DNA of 64,000 bases, taken from CAZBWS01 sp964495705. Lineage in GTDB: Bacteria > Pseudomonadota > Gammaproteobacteria > HTCC5015. Below the pieces are notes generated by a model. The model saw only the letters and a program-made list of their open reading frames with translations, did no database searches and had not been told where the DNA came from. The stretch lies in the NCBI GenBank assembly GCA_964495705.1, contig CAZBWS010000003.1:1-64000 (forward strand). The letters are read 5' to 3'. The translations under genes and the position numbers were made by a program. How positions within the stretch are numbered: position 1 is the stretch's first letter; each line of letters begins with the position of its first letter. Positions 50,835 to 59,936 of the stretch are shown here, piece after piece.

Positions 50835-50865
50835 ATGCGGATAGGCTGCCACAGCCTATCCGCAT
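50835..50865. repeat. Perfect inverted pair of ATGCGGATAGGCT (pair 9)
   Basis: Two exact 13-mers, ATGCGGATAGGCT (50835-50847) and AGCCTATCCGCAT (50853-50865), with a 5-nt loop GCCAC. They lie between the convergent HerA-like and prpB genes. This is the best hairpin of the family. Confidence 0.88.
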
Positions 50866-50871
50866 AATAAT

Positions 50872-51753
50872 TTACTTAGATCCAAACAAGTTATCTAAAG
50901 CATCTTCATAGTTCTGATAGCCTAAGAAATCATACAGCTCCATACGCGTTTGCATGGTATCTACCACGGCTTCCTGCGTACCATCCTTCTTCAACGTTTG
51001 ATAAACATTCAATGCTGCTGCATTCATCGCGCGGAAAGCACTCAATGGATATAGCACCATATCGACGTCGTTCTCCGCTAGCTGTTCGGTTGTGTAAAGC
51101 GGTGACTGGCCAAACTCCGTCATATTGGCTAACACGGGCACATTACAGGCCTGCTTAAATTGCTTGTACATACTCATATCAGTCAGTGCTTCGGCAAAGA
51201 TCATATCGGCACCGGCCTCTACACAGGCGGCGGCGCGCTCTAGGGCAGAGTCTAAACCTTCTACGGCGAGTGCGTCAGTACGTGCCATAATGACAAAGTC
51301 AGAGTCTGTTTTAGCATCGACGGCTGCCTTGATACGATCAACCATTTCGTCCTTGGTGACGATGGCTTTATTTGGGCGATGGCCACAGCGCTTTTGCATG
51401 ACTTGATCTTCGATGTGAACAGCGGCAACACCTGCCTTGATCATCTCTTTAACGGTGCGGTTGATGTTAAATGCGCCACCCCAGCCTGTGTCGATATCGA
51501 CTAGTAGGGGAACGTCTGTGGCCGAAGTTATACGGCTAGCGTCAATCAATACATCATTTAAAGAGGTCATGGCTAAATCGGGCAAGCCGAAAGAAGCGTT
51601 AGCCACGCCAGCACCAGAAAGATAAATGGCTTTAAAACCAGAGCGTTCTGCCATCAGTGCAGTGTAAGCGTTGATCGTGCCAGCAATTTGTAAAGGCTGC
51701 TCGTCGGCGATGGCTCTTTTAAAGCGTAGGCCTGGGGAGTTGATGTTACTCAT
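50872..51753 (-). CDS. prpB: 2-methylisocitrate lyase (PrpB)
   Basis: A 293-residue isocitrate lyase/PEP mutase superfamily enzyme, cleaving 2-methylisocitrate to pyruvate and succinate in propionate catabolism. VDIDTGWGGAFNI carries the Mg2+ ligands, and the catalytic loop is QKRCGHRPNK (KRCGH with the active cysteine). VIMARTDALAVEGLDSA and VPVLANMTEFGQSP are conserved. The start overlaps the TetR gene stop (ATGA). The usual prpC, acnD or prpF are not within this window on either side. Confidence 0.92.
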   Translation of the reverse strand: MSNINSPGLRFKRAIADEQPLQIAGTINAYTALMAERSGFKAIYLSGAGVANASFGLPDLAMTSLNDVLIDASRITSATDVPLLVDIDTGWGGAFNINRTVKEMIKAGVAAVHIEDQVMQKRCGHRPNKAIVTKDEMVDRIKAAVDAKTDSDFVIMARTDALAVEGLDSALERAAACVEAGADMIFAEALTDMSMYKQFKQACNVPVLANMTEFGQSPLYTTEQLAENDVDMVLYPLSAFRAMNAAALNVYQTLKKDGTQEAVVDTMQTRMELYDFLGYQNYEDALDNLFGSK

Positions 51754-52406
51754 GTACTTTCCTCTAAGTCTAAGTAAATTAATTCAACGGCTTGTTTAGC
51801 TAAGTCGTTATCCTGTAAATGGGCGCGAAACATAATGCCCGCGAGCACGCCGACTAGTTCATCTTTTTCAGATAATGTCTGTCCGCGTAGGGGAAGCAGT
51901 AATGCCTCTAAAGTTGAAACGATGGTTTTGGCTAAGCGTTCCACAGGTTCTTCTAAATGGAAGGCGCCCTGCTCGGCTCCTGTCTGTAGGACCTGTTCGA
52001 GTACACCAATGATTTTATGGTTGAAGCTATGGTGTGCCTGAGTGACTTCTTGTGGCGTAATGCTGCCGGCTTCTAACCAATAGCCCGCAATGCCTTGCTG
52101 GATACGTGAATCGCGGAGTAATTTTAACAAGCCATGAAAGAGTAAAATCATGGCGCCGCGAGGTTCTTCTGCACGAGTCATTGGTTCAAAAATATGGCCG
52201 TAGTAAATCTGCTGTAGTTCTTGTAAGCAGTCGAGAAATAAAGCCTGTTTGTTTTTGAAGTGCCAGTACAATGCGCTTTTACTGGTACCTGCAGATTTGG
52301 CGATAGCTTCGATAGAAACACCGTCATAACCATAGCGTCCAAATAGTTGAAAGGCCGCACTACGGACTTCTTTCAAGCCATCAAATTCTGCAGAGCGACG
52401 AGCCAT
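51750..52406 (-). CDS. TetR family regulator coupled to prpB
   Basis: A 218-residue TetR-type repressor. The helix-turn-helix is VSIEAIAKSAGTSKSALYWHFKNKQALFL (residues about 32-60), and the C-terminal ligand domain is less conserved. The ATG at 52406 (MARRSAEFDGLKEVR) is chosen; a TTG 15 nt upstream is possible. ATGA overlap with prpB implies that it controls its own operon, probably responding to a propionate-derived metabolite (inference). Propionate genes are more often run by PrpR or GntR-type regulators. Confidence 0.87.
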   Translation of the reverse strand: MARRSAEFDGLKEVRSAAFQLFGRYGYDGVSIEAIAKSAGTSKSALYWHFKNKQALFLDCLQELQQIYYGHIFEPMTRAEEPRGAMILLFHGLLKLLRDSRIQQGIAGYWLEAGSITPQEVTQAHHSFNHKIIGVLEQVLQTGAEQGAFHLEEPVERLAKTIVSTLEALLLPLRGQTLSEKDELVGVLAGIMFRAHLQDNDLAKQAVELIYLDLEEST

Positions 52407-52435
52407 AGGATTGATTATCAATGTCGAGGGGGGGG

Positions 52436-53266
52436 TTATTGTACGGTATTCTCGATAGCAGGGGTATTCGGCTGCGATGATTGTCGTGCCAGTTTATTGT
52501 TGTTTTCTACATGGGCCATTTGCACTCGTACGAGCTGTGAAGCGGGTACTAAAGTAATGCCCTCGCGCTCCAACTCCGGTAGTGCCATCTCAAGTACATT
52601 GAGTGTTTCGCGATAAGGATGGCCGATAGCCACAGCGCGCCCGTGACGTTTGGCCGTTTTAATAAACAAATCTAGCTGGTGGGTGACAAATTCTTCACTG
52701 CGTTCATGATCTAAAAATATATCGCGAACAGCGTAGGGCACTTGATAAAATTCTGCGGCATTTGAGGCGACAGAGCTACCCGTTGTGCGGCTGTCGACAA
52801 AGTAAAAATCATCGATCAAACTTAGCTCTTCCATCAGCCAATGCATAGGGTAACCAGCCTCGGTCAAGACACTGCCTTGATGGTTATTTAAGCCCGCAAT
52901 CGAAGGCAAAATATCTAAGTGGCGACGCACTTCCTGTTTAAACTCAAATTCATCCATGTCGACTGTAAGGATATTGCGTTCTTGGGCTTGGTCTCCGCGG
53001 CCCTGCATGGGCAAATGTAGCATAAGCTCTTTGCCAGAATCGGCTAGAATTTTTGCCGCCTTTGAACTCGATGGAGCTTCGGGTAGAACAGCACAGGTAA
53101 TAGGAAACGGCATTGCGGCAATGCGTTTGGCAGAAATGGTGTTGTAGCCGAGGTCATCGATAATAATAGCGCCAATAATTGGCTGAGTATCTGAACTTTC
53201 GGCATAAACAAACTGAGCCGCAAAAAGCAGCCCAGTGAGTGTGAATAAGTGAAAATAAATTTTCAT
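52436..53266 (-). CDS. yibQ: Divergent polysaccharide deacetylase (YibQ family)
   Basis: A 276-residue periplasmic protein with a signal peptide (MKIYFHLFTLTGLLFAAQFVYA). IGAIIIDDLGYN holds the deacetylase-like Asp-Asp, ELMLHLPMQG and HQGSVLTEAGYPMHWLM follow, and RAVAIGHPYRETLNVLEMAL is the C-terminal block. It belongs to the DUF610/YibQ group of divergent polysaccharide deacetylases, of unproven activity. It follows ctpA with no gap, and with envC forms a cell-wall operon. Confidence 0.88.
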   Translation of the reverse strand: MKIYFHLFTLTGLLFAAQFVYAESSDTQPIIGAIIIDDLGYNTISAKRIAAMPFPITCAVLPEAPSSSKAAKILADSGKELMLHLPMQGRGDQAQERNILTVDMDEFEFKQEVRRHLDILPSIAGLNNHQGSVLTEAGYPMHWLMEELSLIDDFYFVDSRTTGSSVASNAAEFYQVPYAVRDIFLDHERSEEFVTHQLDLFIKTAKRHGRAVAIGHPYRETLNVLEMALPELEREGITLVPASQLVRVQMAHVENNNKLARQSSQPNTPAIENTVQ

Positions 53267-54601
53267 TTACTTCCTCATAGACTGTACCACCTGCAAGCCT
53301 TTGAGCAGGTTGAGTGCCTCATAAAGTTGGTAGTCACGCCTAACTAATTCCTCTGGGCTAAGCTGCTTATCTTTGTCATCTTTCTTCTCAGTAGTTTTGT
53401 CTTTATCATTTTCTAGATGGCCTTCCAGCTGAGACTCTTTAACGGGTTCAAAGCCTAGGTCATCAAGTACTTCCACCTTCACGCGGCTTAGCTTGATATC
53501 GGGTTCAATACCTTTGGCTTGAATGGTGCGGCCGCTAGGTGTGTAGTAGCGGGCAGTCGTGAGTTTAACAGCGCTGCCTTGGCGCAGCTCATTAATGGTT
53601 TGCACAGAGCCTTTGCCGAAAGATGGAGTGCCAATAATCACAGCTCGAGCATGGTCTTGTAGGGCGCCAGCAACAATTTCTGAAGCAGAGGCTGAGCCAC
53701 CGTTGATGAGTACGACGACAGGAATATCTTCCAGCATATCACCTGGGATGACAGTTTCAGCGTTATACACAACCTTGTCTTCCTCATTCCGGCCCCTGAT
53801 AGAAACAATACTGCCCTCGGTTAGAAATGCATCCGATACGCCAACAGCAGCGGTCAATAGCCCGCCTGGATTATTGCGCAGGTCAAGAACAAGGCCCTTA
53901 AAGCCTACATCTTTGGCCTTTTTCTTCAGCTCACCGATAGATTTTTGCAAATCTTCAGTGGTGCGAGCTTGGAATTGGGTGATACGAATATAGCCAAATC
54001 CAGGCTCAAGCATGCGGTTTTTCACGCTTTGTACTTTAATAATGTCTCTTGTAATGGTGATCGTCAGGGGTTTTGTTTCACCTTGGCGAACCACTGTTAA
54101 GGTAATGTCGTCACCAGGTTCACCACGCATAATGTCTACCGCATCACTGAGCGTCATACCTTTCACGGGCTTATCGTCTAGACGCACGACGAGATCTCCC
54201 GCTTGGATACCCGCGCGTTGAGCGGGAGTGTCGTCAATGGGGGAAACAACTTTAACAAAGCCGTCTTCCATGGTGACTTCGATGCCTAAACCGCCAAATT
54301 TCCCAGTCGTGCCAATACGTAGATCTTTGTATTCTTCGGTATCTAGGAAGCTGGAATGGGGGTCTAGACCGGTGATCATGCCGCGAATAGCATTCTCAAT
54401 CAGCACTTTGCCAGCAACATCATCCACATAGTGTAATTTGATGCGCTGATAAATCTCAGTAAATGTTTGTAGCTCATTTTGTGGAAGATCTAACTCAACA
54501 GCTTCGGATTTTTTGGCCTCGGCTGCATCGTGCATCGTAAGGCCTGCGCCGATGACAATGCCGAGGCATAGAGTCAGAAAAAATGATTGCTTACCGTTCA
54601 T
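53267..54601 (-). CDS. ctpA: C-terminal processing peptidase (S41 family)
   Basis: A 444-residue periplasmic serine protease with a signal peptide (QSFFLTLCLGIVIGAGLTMHDA). The PDZ domain is visible as GGLGIEVTMEDGFVKVVSPIDDTPAQRAGIQAGDLVV. The catalytic region has LDLRNNPGGLLTAAV, then the nucleophile in NGGSASASEIVAGALQD and the general-base lysine in GTPSFGKGSVQ. CtpA enzymes trim peptidoglycan endopeptidases and other periplasmic proteins. The charged linker KDKTTEKKDDKDKQ near the C terminus is typical. Confidence 0.94.
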   Translation of the reverse strand: MNGKQSFFLTLCLGIVIGAGLTMHDAAEAKKSEAVELDLPQNELQTFTEIYQRIKLHYVDDVAGKVLIENAIRGMITGLDPHSSFLDTEEYKDLRIGTTGKFGGLGIEVTMEDGFVKVVSPIDDTPAQRAGIQAGDLVVRLDDKPVKGMTLSDAVDIMRGEPGDDITLTVVRQGETKPLTITITRDIIKVQSVKNRMLEPGFGYIRITQFQARTTEDLQKSIGELKKKAKDVGFKGLVLDLRNNPGGLLTAAVGVSDAFLTEGSIVSIRGRNEEDKVVYNAETVIPGDMLEDIPVVVLINGGSASASEIVAGALQDHARAVIIGTPSFGKGSVQTINELRQGSAVKLTTARYYTPSGRTIQAKGIEPDIKLSRVKVEVLDDLGFEPVKESQLEGHLENDKDKTTEKKDDKDKQLSPEELVRRDYQLYEALNLLKGLQVVQSMRK

Positions 54602-54734
54602 GTGTTTAGTCTCTTTATAAGTGCGCTTAGTCTAGCACCAGAGACTGGCTCGGAACTAGGCTTTGATAGATGTTTTTAAGGTTAAATGTCTAATCTAGGT
54701 GGATTCGAGTGAGCTTTTGTGAATTGGCTCAGCT

Positions 54735-55892
54735 TTAGCTTTTTACACACCAAGATCTTGGGTTTATCGGCTTACCTTTGTGGCGCAGTTCAAAGTATAA
54801 AGCGCTTTGATCTAAGCCTCCGGAGTCACCAACTTGGGAAATTGCCTCGTTGGCGGCAACCCAGTCTCCTGCCTCTTTGAATAAAATTTGATTGTGGCCA
54901 TATAAACTTAGATAACCGTTATCGTGGTCGATGATAATGAGTAAGCCAAAGCCTTGTAACCAATCCGCAAAGGCGACACGGCCACTGGCCACGGCTTTTA
55001 CTTCACGCCCAGCTGGAGCGGAGAGCATAATGCCGTGCCACTTAAGGTCACCGACATTTCGCGATTCACCAAATTGATTGTTGGCCTTGCCTAGTGTGGG
55101 CCATTTCAGCTTGCCTTTGAGCTTGGAGAAGTCGATATGTGCCGTTGGGCCATCGGGAATATCATCCAGCAATTGGCTGAGTGAGGCAATTAATGCTTGT
55201 ATGTCTTTTTCGTTGCGGCGCAGTTGGCTCAGCTTTTTACCCTCTTGTTTTAGCTGCGTACGAATTTTATCCAGCACTTTTTTACGCGTACTAAGATTGC
55301 TGGTTAAGGTTTTGCGCTGTACTTCGTGTTGCTGTTCTAGTGACAATAGAGCTTTGTTTTTATTCTCAATTGCGAGCCCGACTTCAACGATTTCGGCCAT
55401 AGTTACCTGGGTTGCGGCAATTTGATCGCTGCGGGCTTGGTTGATGTAGTCAAAATAGTTACTTAGGCGGCTTAGCGCAGCGGGGTCTTCTTGGTTTAAT
55501 ATCAATTTAATCTGCTCTCGATTGCCACTGATATAGGCAGAATGTAGTTGCTTAGCTAATAGCTGGCGTTGCTCTTGCAGTTGGCGTTGTAATTTAGCGC
55601 GTTGCTTTTTTAATGCGGATAGCTTGTCGGTATTGGCCTTTATCTGTTTTTTTAGTTTTCCCATCGCGCGGCGCAATTTGCCGAGTTTGGTCTCTACACT
55701 GCGTAGTTTTTGCTCAATTTCCGTCTTTTCGCTCTGTTCGGATTTGATCTTCTTCAATAGCTCAGCAATTTGTTGGCGTACACCCTCAAGCTCTTGTTGT
55801 TTACTCTGTGATTCATCCGCATAGCTAATGCTAGACAGAAATAGGCACACTATAAGAAGGCAAAGGCGTAGCTGAAGACAAAAATGCCGCAC
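54735..55892 (-). CDS. envC: Murein hydrolase activator EnvC
   Basis: A 385-residue periplasmic protein. A signal peptide (LCLLIVCLFLSSISYADE) is followed by a long coiled coil (residues about 30-250) and a C-terminal LytM/M23 domain. The zinc ligands of active M23 peptidases are lost: WHGIML lacks the Asp, and the HxH motif is ALYFELR. This degeneracy defines the EnvC class, which activates amidases at the division septum. GTG is the start. gpmI, often upstream, is absent; the next gene (yibN) diverges. Confidence 0.93.
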   Translation of the reverse strand: MRHFCLQLRLCLLIVCLFLSSISYADESQSKQQELEGVRQQIAELLKKIKSEQSEKTEIEQKLRSVETKLGKLRRAMGKLKKQIKANTDKLSALKKQRAKLQRQLQEQRQLLAKQLHSAYISGNREQIKLILNQEDPAALSRLSNYFDYINQARSDQIAATQVTMAEIVEVGLAIENKNKALLSLEQQHEVQRKTLTSNLSTRKKVLDKIRTQLKQEGKKLSQLRRNEKDIQALIASLSQLLDDIPDGPTAHIDFSKLKGKLKWPTLGKANNQFGESRNVGDLKWHGIMLSAPAGREVKAVASGRVAFADWLQGFGLLIIIDHDNGYLSLYGHNQILFKEAGDWVAANEAISQVGDSGGLDQSALYFELRHKGKPINPRSWCVKS

Positions 55893-55976
55893 TCGAGCTT
55901 ATCTCTCGTTGGAATTGGGAAGGCTATCATATAAGATTCAGACCATTCCCAGAAGAAAGATTTAGATTTTATTAAA

Positions 55977-56399
55977 ATGCAAGAATACATCGATTTCGCT
56001 ATTAAGCACCCGTTCCTAATTGGCTTGTTTACATTTATCTTAGTTTTGATTGTTACTGGAGAGTTGCGTCGCAAAGCTACGGGGGCAAAATCTCTGCAGC
56101 CCATGCATGCAACTCAGCTAATTAACCAGGATAAATGTTCGATAGTTGATGTGCGCCCTACTGCAGAGTTTAACCAGGGGCACATTATTGGAGCGACTAA
56201 TTGGGTGTTAAGTGAAGTTGCTGAAAAGGCTGAGCGCATTAGCAAGGATAAGTCTGCACCGGTGTTGGTTTACTGCAAAAACGGCACACAGGCGCCAAGT
56301 GCAGCGAAGCAATTACAGCAAGCAGGCTTTGCACAGGTTTATTTATTGTCGGGTGGCTTAATGTCTTGGCAGGCAGAATCTATGCCGCTAGAGAAATAA
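55977..56399 (+). CDS. yibN: Membrane-anchored rhodanese (YibN)
   Basis: A 140-residue single rhodanese domain with an N-terminal transmembrane helix (HPFLIGLFTFILVLIVTGEL). The active-site loop is VLVYCKNGTQAPSAAKQL, with the catalytic cysteine and VDVRPTAEFNQGHIIGATN before it. Relatives transfer sulfane sulfur; the physiological acceptor is unknown. It lies upstream of secB and gpsA as in E. coli, though grxC is missing between them. Confidence 0.92.
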   Translation: MQEYIDFAIKHPFLIGLFTFILVLIVTGELRRKATGAKSLQPMHATQLINQDKCSIVDVRPTAEFNQGHIIGATNWVLSEVAEKAERISKDKSAPVLVYCKNGTQAPSAAKQLQQAGFAQVYLLSGGLMSWQAESMPLEK

Positions 56400-56495
56400 A
56401 TCGCTCTATTGTATTGTTAATCTATCGCCCCTATAACATGTACTTTGCAGGTCAGCTAAATATGGCTGGCGGCTATAAATTTTAATGAGATAAAT

Positions 56496-56975
56496 ATGCC
56501 AGAACAAGCAGCGCCGCAAGGCCCACAAATTAGCTTACAGAAAATTTACTTAAAAGACGCCTCCTTTGAGTCGCCTAAAGCACCATTAATATTCCAGAAT
56601 AATGATTGGCAGCCTGAGGTGAATCTTCAAGTAAACACTGAGACAGCGCCAATTGATGATAATACCTTTGAAGTGAACCTAACGTTAACCGCTTCAGCGC
56701 TGCAAGGTGAAGAGACGGTGTACTTGGTAGAAATCAAGCAGGCAGGTGTTTTCACACTACAAGGTTTTGAGGATAAGCAGCAACTGCAACAAGTGTTGGC
56801 AACCTTTTGCCCATCTAATCTTTTCCCCTATGCCCGTGAGGCTATTTCAGGCTTGGTAGAAAAAGGTGGCTTCCCGCAATTATTGTTACAGCCTATTAAT
56901 TTTGATGCACTGTATCAGCAGCATTTACAAAAGCTGCAGGCGACGCAACAAGCCGATACAGAAGTGGCGCATTAA
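56496..56975 (+). CDS. secB: Protein-export chaperone SecB
   Basis: A 159-residue cytoplasmic tetrameric chaperone delivering unfolded precursors to SecA. ISLQKIYLKDASFESPKAPLIF is the conserved beginning, CPSNLFPYAREAISGLVEKGGFPQLLLQPINFDALYQQ the conserved end. The terminator at 56978-56999 immediately follows the stop. Confidence 0.97.
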   Translation: MPEQAAPQGPQISLQKIYLKDASFESPKAPLIFQNNDWQPEVNLQVNTETAPIDDNTFEVNLTLTASALQGEETVYLVEIKQAGVFTLQGFEDKQQLQQVLATFCPSNLFPYAREAISGLVEKGGFPQLLLQPINFDALYQQHLQKLQATQQADTEVAH

Positions 56976-56977
56976 AC

Positions 56978-56999
56978 AAACGGGGCTTCGGCCCCGTTT
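56978..56999 (+). terminator. Intrinsic terminator after secB
   Basis: CGGGGC (56981-56986), a TTCG tetraloop, and GCCCCG (56991-56996), extended by AAA/TTT and followed by T-rich sequence. It lies 17 bp before gpsA, so gpsA may need read-through or its own promoter. Confidence 0.85.
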
Positions 57000-57016
57000 T
57001 GTATTGAAGAGATAAT

Positions 57017-58027
57017 ATGAAAGATTCTCCAGTTTTTGCGGTACTCGGTGCAGGTTCTTGGGGCACAGCCATGGCGACGGTGACGGCACGCAACGGTTAT
57101 CGTACTATTTTGTGGGGGAGAAACCCTGAGCAGATGCAGGCGATGGCGGCTAGCCAGAAAAATGAACGCTATCTACCCGGATTAGATCTACCCGAGAATT
57201 TAGAGTTCACCTCAGACCTTGATTACGCATTAAGCCAAGCAACAATCTTAGAGGTGGTGACACCTTCAGGCGCATTTCGCGAGACTATTGAGCAGTGCAA
57301 AGAGTTTTTGTTAAAGCATCGCCGTCTATGTTGGGCGACGAAGGGGCTAGAGTACGGCAGTAATAAATTTTTGCATGAAGTCGTCAAAGAAGTACTGGGT
57401 GAAGACATAGATATGGCCGTTATTTCTGGGCCTAGCTTTGCTAAAGAAGTGGTCCAGTGCATGCCAACAGCGGTGACGATTGCAGGTAGTAGTTCGGATT
57501 ATACCGTTGAAATTGCCAACTATTTTCATAACCACAATTGGTTTCGAGCGTATACCTCAGAAGATATAGTCGGTGTGCAAGTTGGCGGGGCTGTGAAGAA
57601 TGTTCTGGCCATTGCAGCGGGTATTGCGGATGGCCTAGGCTATCGTATGAACACGCGTGCTGGATTGATTACTCGTGGACTGAATACCATTATGCAACTA
57701 GGAGTGGAGCTCGGTGGCCATCCTGAGACCTTCATGGGTTTAGCGGGCATGGGAGATTTGATTCTAACCTGTTCGGATGACCAGTCGCGCAATCGCCGCT
57801 TCGGTTTAGCCTTGGCGCGAGGCGAAGGCGTTGATGCAGCAAAGGCGAGTATAGGTCAGGCTGTGGAAGGGATAAAGTCCGCTAAAGCCTCTTATGAGCT
57901 GTCTCAGCAACATGGCATTGATATGCCAATTGTGGACCAAGTTTACGATATCATATACAAGGATAAGAGCCCCAAGCTAGCAGTGCAGGAGTTATTGCAG
58001 AGAGAGCAAAAGGAAGAAGTTGAATAG
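57017..58027 (+). CDS. gpsA: Glycerol-3-phosphate dehydrogenase [NAD(P)+]
   Basis: A 336-residue enzyme making sn-glycerol-3-phosphate for phospholipids. The cofactor motif is VLGAGSWGTAMATVTARNG, GPSFAKEVV follows, and the catalytic lysine region is VGGAVKNVLAIAAGIADGLG with the signature GLAGMGDLILTCSDDQSRNRRFG. It converges on the sensor kinase gene 5 bp away. Confidence 0.97.
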   Translation: MKDSPVFAVLGAGSWGTAMATVTARNGYRTILWGRNPEQMQAMAASQKNERYLPGLDLPENLEFTSDLDYALSQATILEVVTPSGAFRETIEQCKEFLLKHRRLCWATKGLEYGSNKFLHEVVKEVLGEDIDMAVISGPSFAKEVVQCMPTAVTIAGSSSDYTVEIANYFHNHNWFRAYTSEDIVGVQVGGAVKNVLAIAAGIADGLGYRMNTRAGLITRGLNTIMQLGVELGGHPETFMGLAGMGDLILTCSDDQSRNRRFGLALARGEGVDAAKASIGQAVEGIKSAKASYELSQQHGIDMPIVDQVYDIIYKDKSPKLAVQELLQREQKEEVE

Positions 58028-58032
58028 CGCTT

Positions 58033-59721
58033 TTATTGCTTCTGCTCATTCGCCAGAGTAAAGCAAACCATCCCTTCTTGGTTGGTTTCTAGTACCAATT
58101 CATAGCCCTGGTGTTTGGCGAGGGCAAAAGACTGGTAAAGCCCAACACCTAAGCCTTGATCAGAGCGTACGGGTTCACTCAATAGGAACTGTGCCTTATC
58201 TGCGGGCACGGCATAACCGCTGTCGATAACACTGAAAACAATACCATCTGGGTTAGAGGTCAGCTGTGCCTTGATTTCAATATTGCGGTTATTAAGACGT
58301 TTGGCGCGAGCATTTTCCAATAGGTTTTCTGAAACGGTATTAAACATTTCATCGGGAATGGCGCGGTCCAACTCAATCTCAGCATGTAACTCGATATCGC
58401 GTCCCTGGTAGCGTTGTTGCAGGTCTAGCCACCACTCGCTGAGCATGACATCTCGGTCGCGCTTGTTTTGGCTGGGTTCGGTGAGCTTACGCAAGGTGGT
58501 TTCAAGGCGCTCATTAATGGTGGGGATCTGTTTAATAAATAAAGCGTGGAAGGCCGCAGGGTTAGAGGTATTTTCACCTGCGGCCGATAATGTTTTCATA
58601 CCTTGTAGTAAATTTTTAATATCGTGGGTGAGGCGTGCACCCGTCTCATACAGCGCTTGTACATGAGCCCTGTGGGCGAGTGAACGCTCGCGCTTAATGG
58701 AGTGATAAAAGTGGGTCACCATATGCACCAATAGGCGAGCATGTACCGCAAGTGCTCCGTGCAGTGGTTGTTTAGCGAATAAACTAATATTCATATCGGC
58801 AATTTCTATATCCAGTTGATGTTTGCTTTCAACACCTATCTCGCCACGTCCAGAGGCTGCTCGCCATTGTAGCCCGTCTAGCCAATCTAGTTTAATGAAC
58901 TCGGCAAAGCATGCTTCCAGGTATTGTGCTGGCGACTGCGTAGTTTTGGCGAGCGCAGAGAACTTCATCAACAAGTTTTCAAAGGGTGAGCCGAGAATGA
59001 GTAAGTAGCGATTCCATAGAAATGACAGTGCGGTGGTGCCAGAGAACCAGTGCCAGATGAAATTCACCAGGAATATAGTCACTGCTGCACTGAGTGCGAC
59101 AAATAATAGTGCGCTTAAATAGTGGCTTTGCTTGGCGAGCACAAACAGTACGGTACCCATAGCGGTAATGATGACGACTAAGGAAAATATCAGTGAGAGC
59201 AGAATATCCGCTTGGCGGAGATTTAGGTGTTTGTGCTGCTGTTTGAATACGCTGATTATCATTAATAGTGCAGTGAAAAAAATCATTAGATAGTACTTAA
59301 TGGAAGGCTCTACCATTAGATCGAAACTATACGGCAAGCTGCAAACAAATAAGCCACCTAGTAGATAGAGTATGGCAAGTGCTTGTATTGCAATATCACG
59401 ACCCTTTTGAAATGGCTCACCCGCTAATAGGCTGGTAATAAAAATGATCCAGGCTGATAGTGCTAGCCAGCTGTGGCTTAGGACTATGAGTAGTCCTAGC
59501 CCCACAAAAATAGCGCTGGAATGCTTTCTTAAATGACTCTCTCCCAGTCCAAAAGGGTGCCATAAGATAAATAAGGCTATGTGCAGTGTTATTAGCCCTG
59601 CTTGTAGCAATGGGGTTAATGGTAGCCATAGAGAGCAGTGTAAGGGTAATAGCGCCAGGCCAAGAAAGTGGTTGCGCGCACTGGATGAGTAAAACCGTTG
59701 AGATAAAGCTTGAACATTCAT
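58033..59721 (-). CDS. Membrane sensor histidine kinase
   Basis: A 562-residue sensor. The N-terminal 235 residues contain several transmembrane segments (LTPLLQAGLITLHIALFILW through AAVTIFLVNFIWHWFSG). A GAF-like soluble region follows, then the H-box ETGARLTHDIKNLLQGM, N-box SENLLENARAKRL, and ATP lid VIDSGYAVP and DQGLGVGLYQSF. The plan resembles PrsK-type kinases found beside exosortase or secretion loci, though it is shorter. Its likely partner is the NtrC-family regulator at 62156, 2.4 kb away with trmL and the AAA-SPOR gene between. It diverges from the predicted sigma-54 small RNA. Confidence 0.87.
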   Translation of the reverse strand: MNVQALSQRFYSSSARNHFLGLALLPLHCSLWLPLTPLLQAGLITLHIALFILWHPFGLGESHLRKHSSAIFVGLGLLIVLSHSWLALSAWIIFITSLLAGEPFQKGRDIAIQALAILYLLGGLFVCSLPYSFDLMVEPSIKYYLMIFFTALLMIISVFKQQHKHLNLRQADILLSLIFSLVVIITAMGTVLFVLAKQSHYLSALLFVALSAAVTIFLVNFIWHWFSGTTALSFLWNRYLLILGSPFENLLMKFSALAKTTQSPAQYLEACFAEFIKLDWLDGLQWRAASGRGEIGVESKHQLDIEIADMNISLFAKQPLHGALAVHARLLVHMVTHFYHSIKRERSLAHRAHVQALYETGARLTHDIKNLLQGMKTLSAAGENTSNPAAFHALFIKQIPTINERLETTLRKLTEPSQNKRDRDVMLSEWWLDLQQRYQGRDIELHAEIELDRAIPDEMFNTVSENLLENARAKRLNNRNIEIKAQLTSNPDGIVFSVIDSGYAVPADKAQFLLSEPVRSDQGLGVGLYQSFALAKHQGYELVLETNQEGMVCFTLANEQKQ

Positions 59722-59788
59722 GTTTTTCTATTTTTAGAGTCTTTGCTGCAGCTTAGCATAGGCGTTGGCGTTAATGGCTTGTCAGGAA

Positions 59789-59825
59789 TTCAACAGAGTT
59801 GAAATATGGTGTTGAATTTTCAACA
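59789..59825. promoter_or_regulatory. Two enhancer-like dyads upstream of a sigma-54 promoter
   Basis: TTCAAC-AGA-GTTGAA (59789-59803) and TGTTGAA-TT-TTCAACA (59810-59825) share half-sites and have centres 21-22 bp apart, two helical turns. They lie about 90-120 bp upstream of the -24 element at 59911, the typical position for an NtrC-family activator. The cognate activator is inferred to be the regulator at 62156. Confidence 0.6.
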
Positions 59826-59910
59826 GCCCATAAAGGCTAGAGCGCTTTCAACTATTCAGAAAACACATAAGGAAAGGCCTATAGCTACTGTTTATTTGAT
59901 TTTAAAAACT

Positions 59911-59926
59911 TGGCACGTCTTGTGCA
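59911..59926 (+). promoter_or_regulatory. Sigma-54 promoter
   Basis: TGGCACGTCTTGTGCA: the invariant GG (59912-59913) and GC (59924-59925) are exactly 10 bp apart, and the -24 element TTGGCACG is perfect. The -12 element is GTGCA rather than TTGCA. Transcription should begin near 59937, on the plus strand, in a region with no annotated protein. Confidence 0.72.
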
Positions 59927-59936
59927 AATTACTATT

